Of a DNA stretch of 6,205 nucleotides, positions 1-5,358 are shown one piece after another. The DNA is from Bacillota bacterium. GTDB lineage: Bacteria; Bacillota; Clostridia; Oscillospirales; Ruminococcaceae. Made by a program: the position numbers and the translations under genes. The stretch covers positions 1 through 6,205 of the forward strand of contig JAEWMM010000118.1 of the NCBI GenBank assembly GCA_023457175.1, read 5' to 3'. The first letter of the stretch is position 1. Every line of letters starts with the position of its first letter. The notes below the pieces were generated by a model. That model saw only the letters and a list, made by a program, of their open reading frames with translations. It had not been told where the DNA came from and searched no databases.

Positions 1-305
1 GGCATATCTGGAAGGATTATGAAGAGCTGGCGGACGATGCCCGTTACACACCGAAATATCGGGAGCTGTATGCGCGCCGCAAAGAAACCATAGAACGAGT
101 CTTTGCCGATGCCAAGGAAAAACACGCCATGCGTTATACGCAGTACCGAGGCCTCACTCAGGTAACCAACTGGGTGAAGCTTAAGTTTACTGCCATGAAT
201 CTCAAAAAACTGGCCAAATGGAAGGGCAGGACTTCTTTATTACGTTTCCGATACTCGCTTTTCTGGCTTAAATATACTCAGAACCCGGTTTATGCCGCCG
301 CGTAA
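1..305 (+). CDS. IS1182-like transposase, C-terminal part
   Basis: The reading frame enters at position 3 and gives 100 codons before TAA at 303-305; the N-terminus lies outside the window. The visible part is the end of a DDE transposase. Residues 22-39 of the fragment carry the run YARRKETIERVFADAK, followed by RYTQYRG. This is the typical Y-R-K...E..F...K signature around the catalytic Glu (E31 of the fragment) in IS1182/IS5-like DDE enzymes. A basic tail with MNLKKLAKWKG follows, also usual for IS1182-family proteins. The protein would cut and rejoin the ends of its own insertion sequence. It runs convergently towards folC and ends 120 bp before the folC stop codon. Whether the element is intact cannot be judged because the two other acidic residues and the left end are not visible. 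The family call is from remembered motifs, not a search. Confidence 0.8.
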   Translation, partial: HIWKDYEELADDARYTPKYRELYARRKETIERVFADAKEKHAMRYTQYRGLTQVTNWVKLKFTAMNLKKLAKWKGRTSLLRFRYSLFWLKYTQNPVYAAA

Positions 306-425
306 TCCGGCTTCTTCGACAGGCTGAAGCCTGCGGCAATTTGCCGCAGGCTTTTTGTATTGATACGATATCCACTGAAAAGTTAAATGGATCGGCAAGC
401 AGATTTTTTGACCTATTAAATGCGG
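306..425. other. Intergenic region holding the IS right end
   Basis: This 120-bp stretch lies between the convergent transposase and folC stop codons. Apart from the terminator hairpin at 327-356 no gene is seen. The right inverted repeat of the insertion sequence must lie here or just inside the folC end, but it cannot be placed because the left end is outside the window. The stretch after 357 is A+T-rich, unlike the flanking folC sequence. Confidence 0.45.
327..356 (+). terminator. Intrinsic terminator after the transposase
   Basis: A perfect 12-bp stem (327-338 with 342-353) with a 3-nt loop is followed on the plus strand by further T residues (through 356). It starts 21 bp after the transposase stop codon. 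On the minus strand the stem is not followed by a T run, so it probably does not terminate folC transcription efficiently. It would also keep transposase transcripts from running antisense into folC. Confidence 0.85.
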
Positions 426-1700
426 TTAATCGCACAGGCCAAAACAAGCTCTGATCTCCCCCACCGAGTACAACGAACCGTAGGCGCAGATGACATCCGA
501 CGCTTGGGCCTGCGCCAGTATTTTGGCAACGCCTTGCGCAATTGTCGCGCAAGGCTCGGCGATAAGGCCGTATTCGTGTTTGAGCAGGGCCGAAAGCGCC
601 TCGGCCGCCATAGCGCGCGGACTGGGCGGCGTAATGGTCACAATATGCCTGGCCATCGGCAGTACCGGCTCGATGATGCCCTGATAATTTTTATCAGCCA
701 GCACGCCGAGCAAAAAACAGATTTTCTTACCGGGAAACAGCTCATGAAGCGTTGCTTCTACCGCTTTGGCACACTGCGGATTATGCCCGCCATCCACAAA
801 AAAATCGGGCGATCGCTGCATCAGCTCAAACCGGCCCGGCCACCGGGTATGCTTGAGCCCCTCGCCCACCGACTGCTGTGGTATGTCAAAGCCCTTTTGC
901 CGCAGCACCTCAATAACCGACAGTACGGTGCAAACGTTTTGAAGCTGATGCGCCCCCAGCATCGGCAGAAAATACTCCTGCGCGCCGCCATAAAGCAGCC
1001 GCTGCCCGTCCGGCCCTTGCGAGAGTCTCCGGAGGGCACTTTTTTCCGCCACATGTAAGGGCACCTGCCGTTCCCGGCAGATATCCGCAATGACGCCGAT
1101 GATATTTTCGGGCTGGTCGCTTACGACCGCCGTTGTGCCCGGCTTGATAATGCCGGCCTTTTCGGCCGCAATCTTCTCGACGGTGTCGCCCAGTAATGCC
1201 GTATGCTCCAGCCCGATGGCGGTTATAACCGCCGCTATCGGCGCTTTAATGATATTCGTTGCGTCCAGCCTGCCGCCCAGACCAACCTCCAGCACTACAA
1301 TGTCGCACTTGCGTTCGGCAAAATAAGCAAAGGTAATCGCGCTTACCAATTCAAACTCAGTGGGCCGCTCCCGCATTTTTTGCGCGCAGGCCAGCACCCT
1401 TTCGGTTACGGCGGCCAGATCGTCATCGGATATTGAAACGCCGTTAACCCGGATACGTTCGTTAAACCGGGTGATGTAGGGCGATGTGCACAGGCCGGTA
1501 ACATAGCCCGCCCGCTGTAAGATAGAAGCGGTCATCGCCGCAACCGAGCCCTTGCCGTTGCTGCCCGCAATGTGAACAAATTTAAGCGCGTCCTGCGGAT
1601 TGCCCAGCGCTTGCATCAGCTTCCCGATCCGTTTTAAGCCCGGAACACTGTTTTCCCAGGGCGTTTGGTGTATGGCCGCCAGCGCCTGTTCATAGGTCAT
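426..1700 (-). CDS. folC: Folylpolyglutamate synthase / dihydrofolate synthase
   Basis: A 424-residue ATP-dependent ligase of the Mur-ligase fold that adds glutamate to reduced folates, and in many bacteria also joins dihydropteroate to glutamate; cytoplasmic. The P-loop is at residues 43-52 (HIAGSNGKGS; the family usually has T for S47). The omega-loop region SPYITRFNERIRVNG is at 73-87, the Mg-binding segment EVGLGGRLDATN at 138-149, EHTALLGDT at 165-173, and EKAGIIK at 180-186 with the Lys (K181) that is carbamylated in the family. The C-terminal domain has RWPGRFE (286-292), DGGHNP (303-308), LADKNY (334-339) and AYGSLYSVGEIR (406-417). Length is normal for the family. The ATG at 1700 is chosen because GGAG (1710-1713) lies 9 nt upstream and the first residues fit the family; upstream in-frame ATGs at 1706 and 1715 have poorer spacing. 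It lies 61 bp behind the pseudokinase gene on the same strand, with no promoter or terminator recognised between, so the two are probably cotranscribed. Bifunctionality cannot be read from the sequence. Confidence 0.95.
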   Translation of the reverse strand: MTYEQALAAIHQTPWENSVPGLKRIGKLMQALGNPQDALKFVHIAGSNGKGSVAAMTASILQRAGYVTGLCTSPYITRFNERIRVNGVSISDDDLAAVTERVLACAQKMRERPTEFELVSAITFAYFAERKCDIVVLEVGLGGRLDATNIIKAPIAAVITAIGLEHTALLGDTVEKIAAEKAGIIKPGTTAVVSDQPENIIGVIADICRERQVPLHVAEKSALRRLSQGPDGQRLLYGGAQEYFLPMLGAHQLQNVCTVLSVIEVLRQKGFDIPQQSVGEGLKHTRWPGRFELMQRSPDFFVDGGHNPQCAKAVEATLHELFPGKKICFLLGVLADKNYQGIIEPVLPMARHIVTITPPSPRAMAAEALSALLKHEYGLIAEPCATIAQGVAKILAQAQASDVICAYGSLYSVGEIRACFGLCD

Positions 1701-1761
1701 GTGCATGCACTCCATCCGTTGTCCGTGTTTAATGCCATATAAGGCCTGATAAAATACCGCT

Positions 1762-3393
1762 TTAATCCTGCGCGTCCGGCTCGCTTGATGACGAACTGCG
1801 CGGCGGCCAGTAAGTCTCGGTTCTCGGCGGCACCGAATAGAAAGACGGAGAGGAGGATTCTTCCTCCGGCTGTTCCGCGGCCTGCGCCACATAGATAATC
1901 ACCGTATCGGTATTTCGATACACGATACTGCCGGCCGGAATACTGGTATTGAGCACCGTGCCGTCCTCGGCGTCTCTGTTGGCTTCATCCGGCTCTATGA
2001 GCTCGACGGTGTAGCCGATTTCGGCATGGTTTAACTCCGCCGTAGCCGCCGCCAGTGTTTTGCCTTGTATATTCGGCATGGGAATCAACTCGCTGCCCTT
2101 ACTGACCCAAAGGTAAATCCGCGCCGTATGCCCCGGGTCCTCCCCCGCTTTTGGCTGCTGGGCTACAACGGCCCCGGCGGGCTGGCTCTCAGAAAACACC
2201 CGCTCAATCTCAAATGTAAACAGCTTCTGGTAAAGCGGGTCGAGCAAAACCTTTTGAATGTCGGTGCCGACGAGGTACGGCACCACAATTTCAGCCTGCG
2301 GAGCGTCTGAAGTTTCATCCGGCTCTTCCTGCGCTGCGGGCTGTGAGCTGGAGGAAGCGATCGGCTGCAAATAGGTGTCTACCAGCCGGTAGGCCAGCGC
2401 CAGCGCGAAGATCGCCACCATTGAAATAAGCGCGATTGCGAGTAAAAGCGGACGGACATTACTGCCGCTTTTTGGCGGCGGTACCATCAGTTCTTCGGTG
2501 CGCTTTTGAATCGGCAGCTGGTAGGTCATGGTGCCCTGCCCCGGCGCCATGAGCAGCGCGCACCAGAATTCCTCCACCGTGCGGTAACGGCTGCGCAGAT
2601 CAACGGTGAGCGCCCGCACCAGCGCGTCAGAAACGTTTTGGGGCACCTCCGGCGACAACTCAATCGGGGGCGCCAGCGTCCGGCCCTTACCGCGCTGCCG
2701 CCATTCGACGGGCGTAATGCCGGTCAGGGCGCGATAACACACCGCAGCCAGCGAATAGACATCGCTCCAGCTGCCCTGCCAACTGTTTGAGGAATACTGC
2801 TCCGGCGCGCTGTAGCCAAAATACAGCGTAGAAGCGATCTCACTCTCTGCGGTGCGGGCGGCCGGAATACACAAACCCGACAGTATCAGCGCACCGGCGG
2901 AGTTGACCAGAAGCGTCTCGGGTGAGATACCCCGGTGATAAATGCCGTCGGCATGCATACGCCCGAGCAGCTTGATGATCGGCGTTATCATAAATTTTAG
3001 CTGGTTCCAGCTCAGCGCATGCCCCCGGCGGGCCATAAAGTCGTCAAAGGTTTCGTTTTCGGTATATCTCTCTATGGCGTAAACGGTGTTATTACGCCAG
3101 ATAATCTCGATCGGACGCAGAATGGGAAAATCGGCGGGCAGCCGCGTCAGGTAGCTGCAAAGCTCTTCGTAATCCGAAGAAAGCGATTTGTACTGCACGT
3201 CGCAGCCCGGCAGCACCTCGGCCCGGCCGGCGTCGTCGCGCCGCATAATCGTGTCGGCAAAGAACTCCTTGATGGTGACCAGTTGTCCTGAAACACTGTC
3301 CCGCCCGAGATAGATGATCGTTTCGCCGCAGGTTGAAATCTGCCGCGTGATTTCGTAGCGCTCGTCCAGCTTGCGTCTGAGCACCTGTTCCAT
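1762..3393 (-). CDS. PASTA-domain membrane pseudokinase
   Basis: A 543-residue protein with the layout of PASTA (PknB/PrkC-like) Ser/Thr kinases: a cytoplasmic kinase-like domain (about 10-282), a linker, one membrane helix (about 314-336), an acidic/Ser-rich linker, two PASTA-like repeats outside the cell (about 367-433 and 434-504), and a Ser/Pro-rich tail ending in EPDAQD. Fold landmarks are kept: the ATP-anchoring Lys in VTIKEFF (K42), a possible alpha-C Glu (E76/E77), APE at 196-198, and the alpha-F Asp in SDVYSLA (D211). Catalytic positions are not: HRDxKxxN reads HRGISPET (153-160), so the base Asp, the Lys and the Asn are all changed; the DFG site reads GLC (173-175, ungapped alignment); and the glycine-rich loop (about 19-28) is degraded. 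Phosphotransfer is therefore unlikely, and a ligand-sensing or scaffold role is inferred. PASTA repeats of related kinases bind peptidoglycan fragments or lipid II. The ATG at 3393 is chosen because AGAGAGGAGG lies 7 nt upstream. The farther in-frame ATG at 3558 lies inside the promoter and cannot be used. First gene of a unit with folC. Confidence 0.9.
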   Translation of the reverse strand: MEQVLRRKLDERYEITRQISTCGETIIYLGRDSVSGQLVTIKEFFADTIMRRDDAGRAEVLPGCDVQYKSLSSDYEELCSYLTRLPADFPILRPIEIIWRNNTVYAIERYTENETFDDFMARRGHALSWNQLKFMITPIIKLLGRMHADGIYHRGISPETLLVNSAGALILSGLCIPAARTAESEIASTLYFGYSAPEQYSSNSWQGSWSDVYSLAAVCYRALTGITPVEWRQRGKGRTLAPPIELSPEVPQNVSDALVRALTVDLRSRYRTVEEFWCALLMAPGQGTMTYQLPIQKRTEELMVPPPKSGSNVRPLLLAIALISMVAIFALALAYRLVDTYLQPIASSSSQPAAQEEPDETSDAPQAEIVVPYLVGTDIQKVLLDPLYQKLFTFEIERVFSESQPAGAVVAQQPKAGEDPGHTARIYLWVSKGSELIPMPNIQGKTLAAATAELNHAEIGYTVELIEPDEANRDAEDGTVLNTSIPAGSIVYRNTDTVIIYVAQAAEQPEEESSSPSFYSVPPRTETYWPPRSSSSSEPDAQD

Positions 3394-3400
3394 CGCTTTG

Positions 3401-3410
3401 CCTCCTCTCT
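3401..3410 (-). promoter_or_regulatory. Strong ribosome binding site of the pseudokinase
   Basis: The minus strand reads AGAGAGGAGG, ending 7 nt before the ATG at 3393. It fixes the start against the much longer open frame that continues upstream to 3558. Confidence 0.85.
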
Positions 3411-3422
3411 GATACTGCCTTT

Positions 3423-3523
3423 CCGTCCGGAGAAATTTTTGTCCCGCAAGGCCCAAAAGCAGGCCAATGTCCGCATGGACGCTGCGGGACAGAAACAAAC
3501 CGCAGGCATCTGCCTCCGGACGG
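3423..3523 (-). promoter_or_regulatory. Structured 5' leader of the pseudokinase mRNA
   Basis: Inside the roughly 150-nt leader between the promoter and the pseudokinase start, two perfect stems are nested. The outer one is 10 bp (3423-3432 with 3514-3523, CCGTCCGGAG and its complement) and the inner one 9 bp (3440-3448 with 3483-3491, TGTCCCGCA and its complement). Within the inner stem are two small hairpins: GTCC-GCAT-GGAC (3469-3480) and GGCC/GGCC (3450-3453 with 3462-3465). A third hairpin, AGGC-ATCT-GCCT (3504-3515), lies between outer and inner stems and overlaps the outer stem by 2 nt. The outer stem ends 29 nt before the start codon, so it does not cover the ribosome binding site. 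No intrinsic terminator is seen downstream. It does not match the T-box, THF or other riboswitch motifs that I can recall. The pairing is seen directly; the regulatory role is inferred. Confidence 0.5.
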
Positions 3524-3549
3524 GATAGCCGTGTTAAAATACTCCGATT

Positions 3550-3578
3550 ATCATACACGTTTTTTAGTCTTCTTGCAA
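3550..3578 (-). promoter_or_regulatory. Sigma-A type promoter of pseudokinase-folC
   Basis: On the minus strand, -35 TTGCAA (3573-3578) and -10 TATGAT (3550-3555) are separated by exactly 17 nt. The -10 box is 5 of 6 to consensus and the -35 box 4 of 6, and the spacer is A-rich. Transcription would begin near 3543, giving a leader of about 150 nt. It sits just after the terminator of the preceding minus-strand unit, as expected for an independent promoter. Confidence 0.7.
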
Positions 3579-3590
3579 CTGTCTTGAGAC

Positions 3591-3621
3591 AGAAAACAGC
3601 GCCGCTTTAAGCAGCGCTGTT
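3591..3621 (-). terminator. Intrinsic terminator after mazF / rod RNA
   Basis: On the minus strand an 11-bp stem (3611-3621 with 3595-3605) with the 5-nt loop TTAAA is followed by TTTTCT. One pair is U-G on the minus strand but would be a C-A mismatch on the plus strand, and only the minus strand has the T run. It begins 3 nt after the closing stem of the rod-shaped RNA and would end both that RNA and any mazF read-through. Confidence 0.75.
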
Positions 3622-3766
3622 GGATACCAAACACAGATTGGAAAGCACAATAAAGACAACGGAAGCTGCTTTGCCTCCGGCAAGGGGAATAGCGCGGCCA
3701 GAGGCAAAACAGGCCGTCAGGTTTATGCACTTTAGCCTGCGTTTAGTATTAATCTGTGCTTTGGTA
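3592..3766 (-). ncRNA. Candidate rod-shaped ncRNA, 6S-like topology
   Basis: Between mazF and the pseudokinase promoter no gene is seen, but the minus strand folds into one long rod. The closing stem pairs 3751-3766 with 3625-3639 (15 bp with one bulged G). Next comes an asymmetric bubble of about 17 nt on the 5' side and 2 nt on the 3' side, then an interrupted helix (3722-3733 with 3642-3654). A continuous 16-bp apical helix (3697-3712 with 3666-3681) carries a 15-nt loop (3682-3696). An intrinsic terminator follows 3 nt after the closing stem. All five wobble pairs that I count (two in the apical helix, two in the middle helix, one in the terminator) pair only as minus-strand RNA. Total length about 175 nt. 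Closing stem, large bubble and interrupted apical arm resemble 6S RNA, but I recognise no diagnostic 6S sequence. No clear promoter is found directly upstream, so it may be the 3' UTR of mazF. A MITE with TA-flanked inverted repeats is the main alternative. Confidence 0.5.
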
Positions 3767-3791
3767 AATATTCATGGTGCAACGTATGTAG

Positions 3792-4145
3792 TTACCCCTG
3801 AACATTGAGGCCAAAGCTAACCTGCAAAGCATGATTAATCTGGTCCATAGACTCGTCATCCAGCCTTCCCATTCGTTCTTTTAATCTTCTCTTATCAATA
3901 GTTCGAATCTGTTCCAATAACACAATCGAGTCGCGTGAAAGCCCGCAAGACTGTGAAGATAGCTCGATATGGGTCGGCAACTTCGATTTGTCCTTCTGGC
4001 TGGTGATAGCCGCTGCGATGACGGTGGGACTGTACCGGTTCCCAACATCGTTTTGAACGATAAGTACCGGCCTCACACCGCCCTGCTCAGAGCCGACCAC
4101 AGGACTTAAGTCGGCATAAAAAATGTCTCCGCGTTTTACCGTCAT
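3792..4145 (-). CDS. ndoA: MazF/EndoA-type mRNA interferase toxin
   Basis: A 117-residue toxin of the MazF/PemK (CcdB-fold) family, almost gapless with my memory of B. subtilis EndoA (116 aa). Shared features are VKRGDIFYADLSPVVGSEQ (3-21), the GGVRPVLIVQND core, the AAIT segment and LLEQIRTIDK (76-85). The residues known to matter for RNA cleavage in EndoA, R25 and T48, are at the same numbers here. EndoA cuts single-stranded RNA at U^ACAU; the same specificity is inferred. ATG at 4145 is chosen because it aligns with the family start; GGACGGAG lies 10 nt upstream. In-frame ATG (4151) and GTG (4154) starts are possible but sit too close to that site. In B. subtilis the antitoxin gene ndoAI lies directly upstream. 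Here the 135 bp to the next gene (the lipoprotein) hold no antitoxin-like frame, so the gene is an orphan in this window. Confidence 0.93.
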   Translation of the reverse strand: MTVKRGDIFYADLSPVVGSEQGGVRPVLIVQNDVGNRYSPTVIAAAITSQKDKSKLPTHIELSSQSCGLSRDSIVLLEQIRTIDKRRLKERMGRLDDESMDQINHALQVSFGLNVQG

Positions 4146-4219
4146 GGTCATCACACTCCGTCCGATGTTTGCAGTAATATTCTGACCGACGGTGTTAAGT
4201 TTTAATCAGATATACCACA

Positions 4220-4248
4220 ATTATCATCAGGCAATATTCACCTGTTAC
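4220..4248 (-). promoter_or_regulatory. Possible mazF promoter
   Basis: On the minus strand a -10 like GATAAT (4220-4225, 5 of 6) and a weak -35 GTAACA (4243-4248, 4 of 6) are 17 nt apart. The implied start near 4213 gives a leader of about 70 nt. No terminator is recognised between the lipoprotein gene and mazF, so read-through from upstream is equally possible. Confidence 0.3.
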
Positions 4249-4280
4249 ATTCTATGCATCGGATGTGGTGTTGCGTCCCT

Positions 4281-4778
4281 TTAGTTTGAAAATATAAAGT
4301 CGGAAAAGGTGATTATGCCGCGGTCAAGTGTCAAATCTAAAAAGGTGCCGTCGTTTTTATTGCAGCGTAATATCGCGGTGCCCGCTTTTAAAATCAGCTC
4401 CTCATCGCCGGTCGAGGCCTCGGCATGCGGCAGCATGACAAACGCCTGCTCAAGCGACGACAAGAGTGAGCCAGAAAGCAGCGCCTCCTTGGGCGCTGTG
4501 AACGACAGCTCACCTTGCTCAATGCCGTACCCCCCCTCCCCATAATAAAAGATCAGCGGCTCGGTAAGCGTCTCGCCGTTAAGCGTTATCGTGAGAATGC
4601 CGTCGTTGCTCTTTTTTATAAATCCCCGATAATTCTCATCGCACCATTTAACGGCAATATTAGATTCAAAGGGCCGGTTAAACAGCTTTTCCGACGGCTC
4701 TGCCCGGTTGAGTATACCGCAGGCTGTCAGCATCAGCGCCGCAAGGCCTATGTAAAAAAATTGCGTCAGCTTTTTCAT
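4281..4778 (-). CDS. Small lipoprotein, LolA/LprG-like fold suspected
   Basis: A 165-residue secreted lipoprotein. The N-terminus MKKLTQF, a hydrophobic stretch (about 7-19) and the lipobox LTAC (17-20) give a type II signal peptide with lipidation at C20, so the mature protein would sit on the outer face of the membrane. The rest alternates short beta-like segments and ends in a strand with ITFSDFIF. This pattern (charged strand repeats, a helix-rich middle with SLLSSLEQAF, final TFSDF-like strand) recalls small clostridial lipoproteins with a LolA/LprG-like half-barrel; this is an impression, not a search. Two other Cys occur, in KWCDEN and LRCNKN. ATG at 4778 is chosen because GGAGGG (4785-4790) lies 6 nt upstream and the signal peptide starts there; the open frame continues to 5015 but that extension looks non-coding. 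It precedes mazF on the same strand with a 135-bp gap. The function is unknown. Confidence 0.8.
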   Translation of the reverse strand: MKKLTQFFYIGLAALMLTACGILNRAEPSEKLFNRPFESNIAVKWCDENYRGFIKKSNDGILTITLNGETLTEPLIFYYGEGGYGIEQGELSFTAPKEALLSGSLLSSLEQAFVMLPHAEASTGDEELILKAGTAILRCNKNDGTFLDLTLDRGIITFSDFIFSN

Positions 4779-4801
4779 AATAATCCCTCCCACTGACAAT
4801 G

Positions 4802-4831
4802 ATATTAAAGATCGTGCAATATCATCCCCAA
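4802..4831 (-). promoter_or_regulatory. Possible lipoprotein promoter
   Basis: On the minus strand TTGGGG (4826-4831) and TAATAT (4802-4807) are 18 nt apart, placing a start a little upstream of the ribosome binding site at 4785-4790. Both boxes are only moderate matches, so this is tentative. Confidence 0.28.
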
Positions 4832-5002
4832 TAATGCTGCTATGCTTCAAAAAATGAACAGGATTGCGAGAAATGCCGTTTCCGTAAAGCTGTGGGAGAA
4901 GGCGGCCCGATATCCGTCGATGCCAACGCATGCAGCGCAGCAGAAAGCGAACCGCGTTTTGCCGGGATAACGGTATAAGCCCAAAGAAAATGCCAAAAGC
5001 TC
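4832..5002. other. Divergent intergenic spacer without recognised features
   Basis: This spacer lies between the tentative lipoprotein promoter and the pheS promoter. I see no gene, RNA or repeat in it. An open frame on the minus strand crosses part of it (to 5015) as an in-frame extension of the lipoprotein, but it lies upstream of the signal peptide and has no good ribosome binding site of its own. Confidence 0.5.
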
Positions 5003-5031
5003 TTGCAACCGGCAAAAACCTGTGATAAACT
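5003..5031 (+). promoter_or_regulatory. Promoter of the T-box/pheS transcript
   Basis: -35 TTGCAA (5003-5008) and -10 TAAACT (5026-5031) are 17 nt apart, and TGA just before the -10 box fits an extended -10 (TGn). The start would be near 5038, directly in front of the T-box stem I region. Confidence 0.75.
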
Positions 5032-5046
5032 AACTAAATGAATAGT

Positions 5047-5314
5047 AATAACGCGTTGACGGAGAAAGTATATCCGCTATAAGCGCTCCAGAGAGATCGG
5101 TTCACCGGCTGAAAAACCGATTGCGCAAAGGCAGATTGAAGTTCGCTTCCGAGCGGCGCCGCTGAAGTAATCATGGTAGGCGGCGACGGGTTTACCCCAC
5201 GTTACCGGGGTACAAAGTGTTCGCCCAATTTTCGGCGAAAAACCGGGTGGTACCGCGGAAGCAGATTTTATGTCCTTTCGTCCCTATTTATTGGGATGAG
5301 AGGGCTTTTCTTTT
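5047..5314 (+). promoter_or_regulatory. T-box riboswitch (tRNA-Phe), pheS leader
   Basis: A tRNA-sensing leader that lets transcription continue into pheS when uncharged tRNA-Phe binds. Stem I landmarks are the GA-type motif GGAGAAAGTA (5061-5070), the AGAGAG bulge (5090-5095), and a distal hairpin (5096-5102 with 5115-5121) carrying the conserved GGCTG (5107-5111). The likely specifier is TTC at 5142-5144 within GAAGTTCGC, which is a Phe codon and matches the gene downstream; another TTC at 5147-5149 is close by. A 6-bp hairpin, TACCCC/GGGGTA (about 5194-5213), is the likely stem III. The T-box sequence GGGTGGTACCGCGG (5245-5258) pairs with the tRNA acceptor end. An intrinsic terminator overlaps the 3' half of the antiterminator. 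Bounds of the 5' end are approximate. Confidence 0.95.
5272..5314 (+). terminator. T-box regulated terminator
   Basis: A 13-bp stem (5272-5284 with 5293-5305, three G-U pairs) with an 8-nt loop is followed by TTTTCTTTT (5306-5314). The 5' strand of the stem contains the segment that would otherwise pair with the T-box sequence to form the antiterminator. It ends 44 nt before the pheS start codon. Confidence 0.9.
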
Positions 5315-5358
5315 CCCGCAGACAAAAGACGGACATAATAACTTTATGAGGTGATCGT

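Noticed and set aside
420..1058. Long plus-strand open frame (212 codons)
   Set aside because: It lies antisense to folC, whose product has all family motifs; the plus-strand translation has no recognisable pattern and no ribosome binding site.
1701..1892. N-terminal extension of folC into the pseudokinase gene
   Set aside because: The frame is open, but it would overlap the end of the pseudokinase gene and add a basic, non-family segment; the ATG at 1700 with GGAG 9 nt upstream fits the family start.
3423..3523. THF, T-box or c-di-AMP riboswitch in the pseudokinase leader
   Set aside because: None of the conserved sequence blocks that I know for these classes could be found; only the stem arrangement is riboswitch-like.
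3394..3558. 55-residue N-terminal extension of the pseudokinase
   Set aside because: Its ATG lies within the -35/-10 spacer of the best promoter; the strong AGGAGG site points to 3393, and the extension covers the structured leader.
3579..3592. Small palindrome CTGTCTTGAGACAG next to the pseudokinase promoter
   Set aside because: It could be an operator just upstream of the -35 box, but it also simply follows the terminator T run; a single 14-bp palindrome without a second copy or a known regulator is too little to call.
3625..3766. MITE with TA-flanked inverted repeats
   Set aside because: The terminal repeats and TA at the ends would fit, but the internal helices, the one-strand-only wobble pairs and the adjoining terminator are better explained by a structured RNA. 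Not fully excluded; genome copy number would decide.
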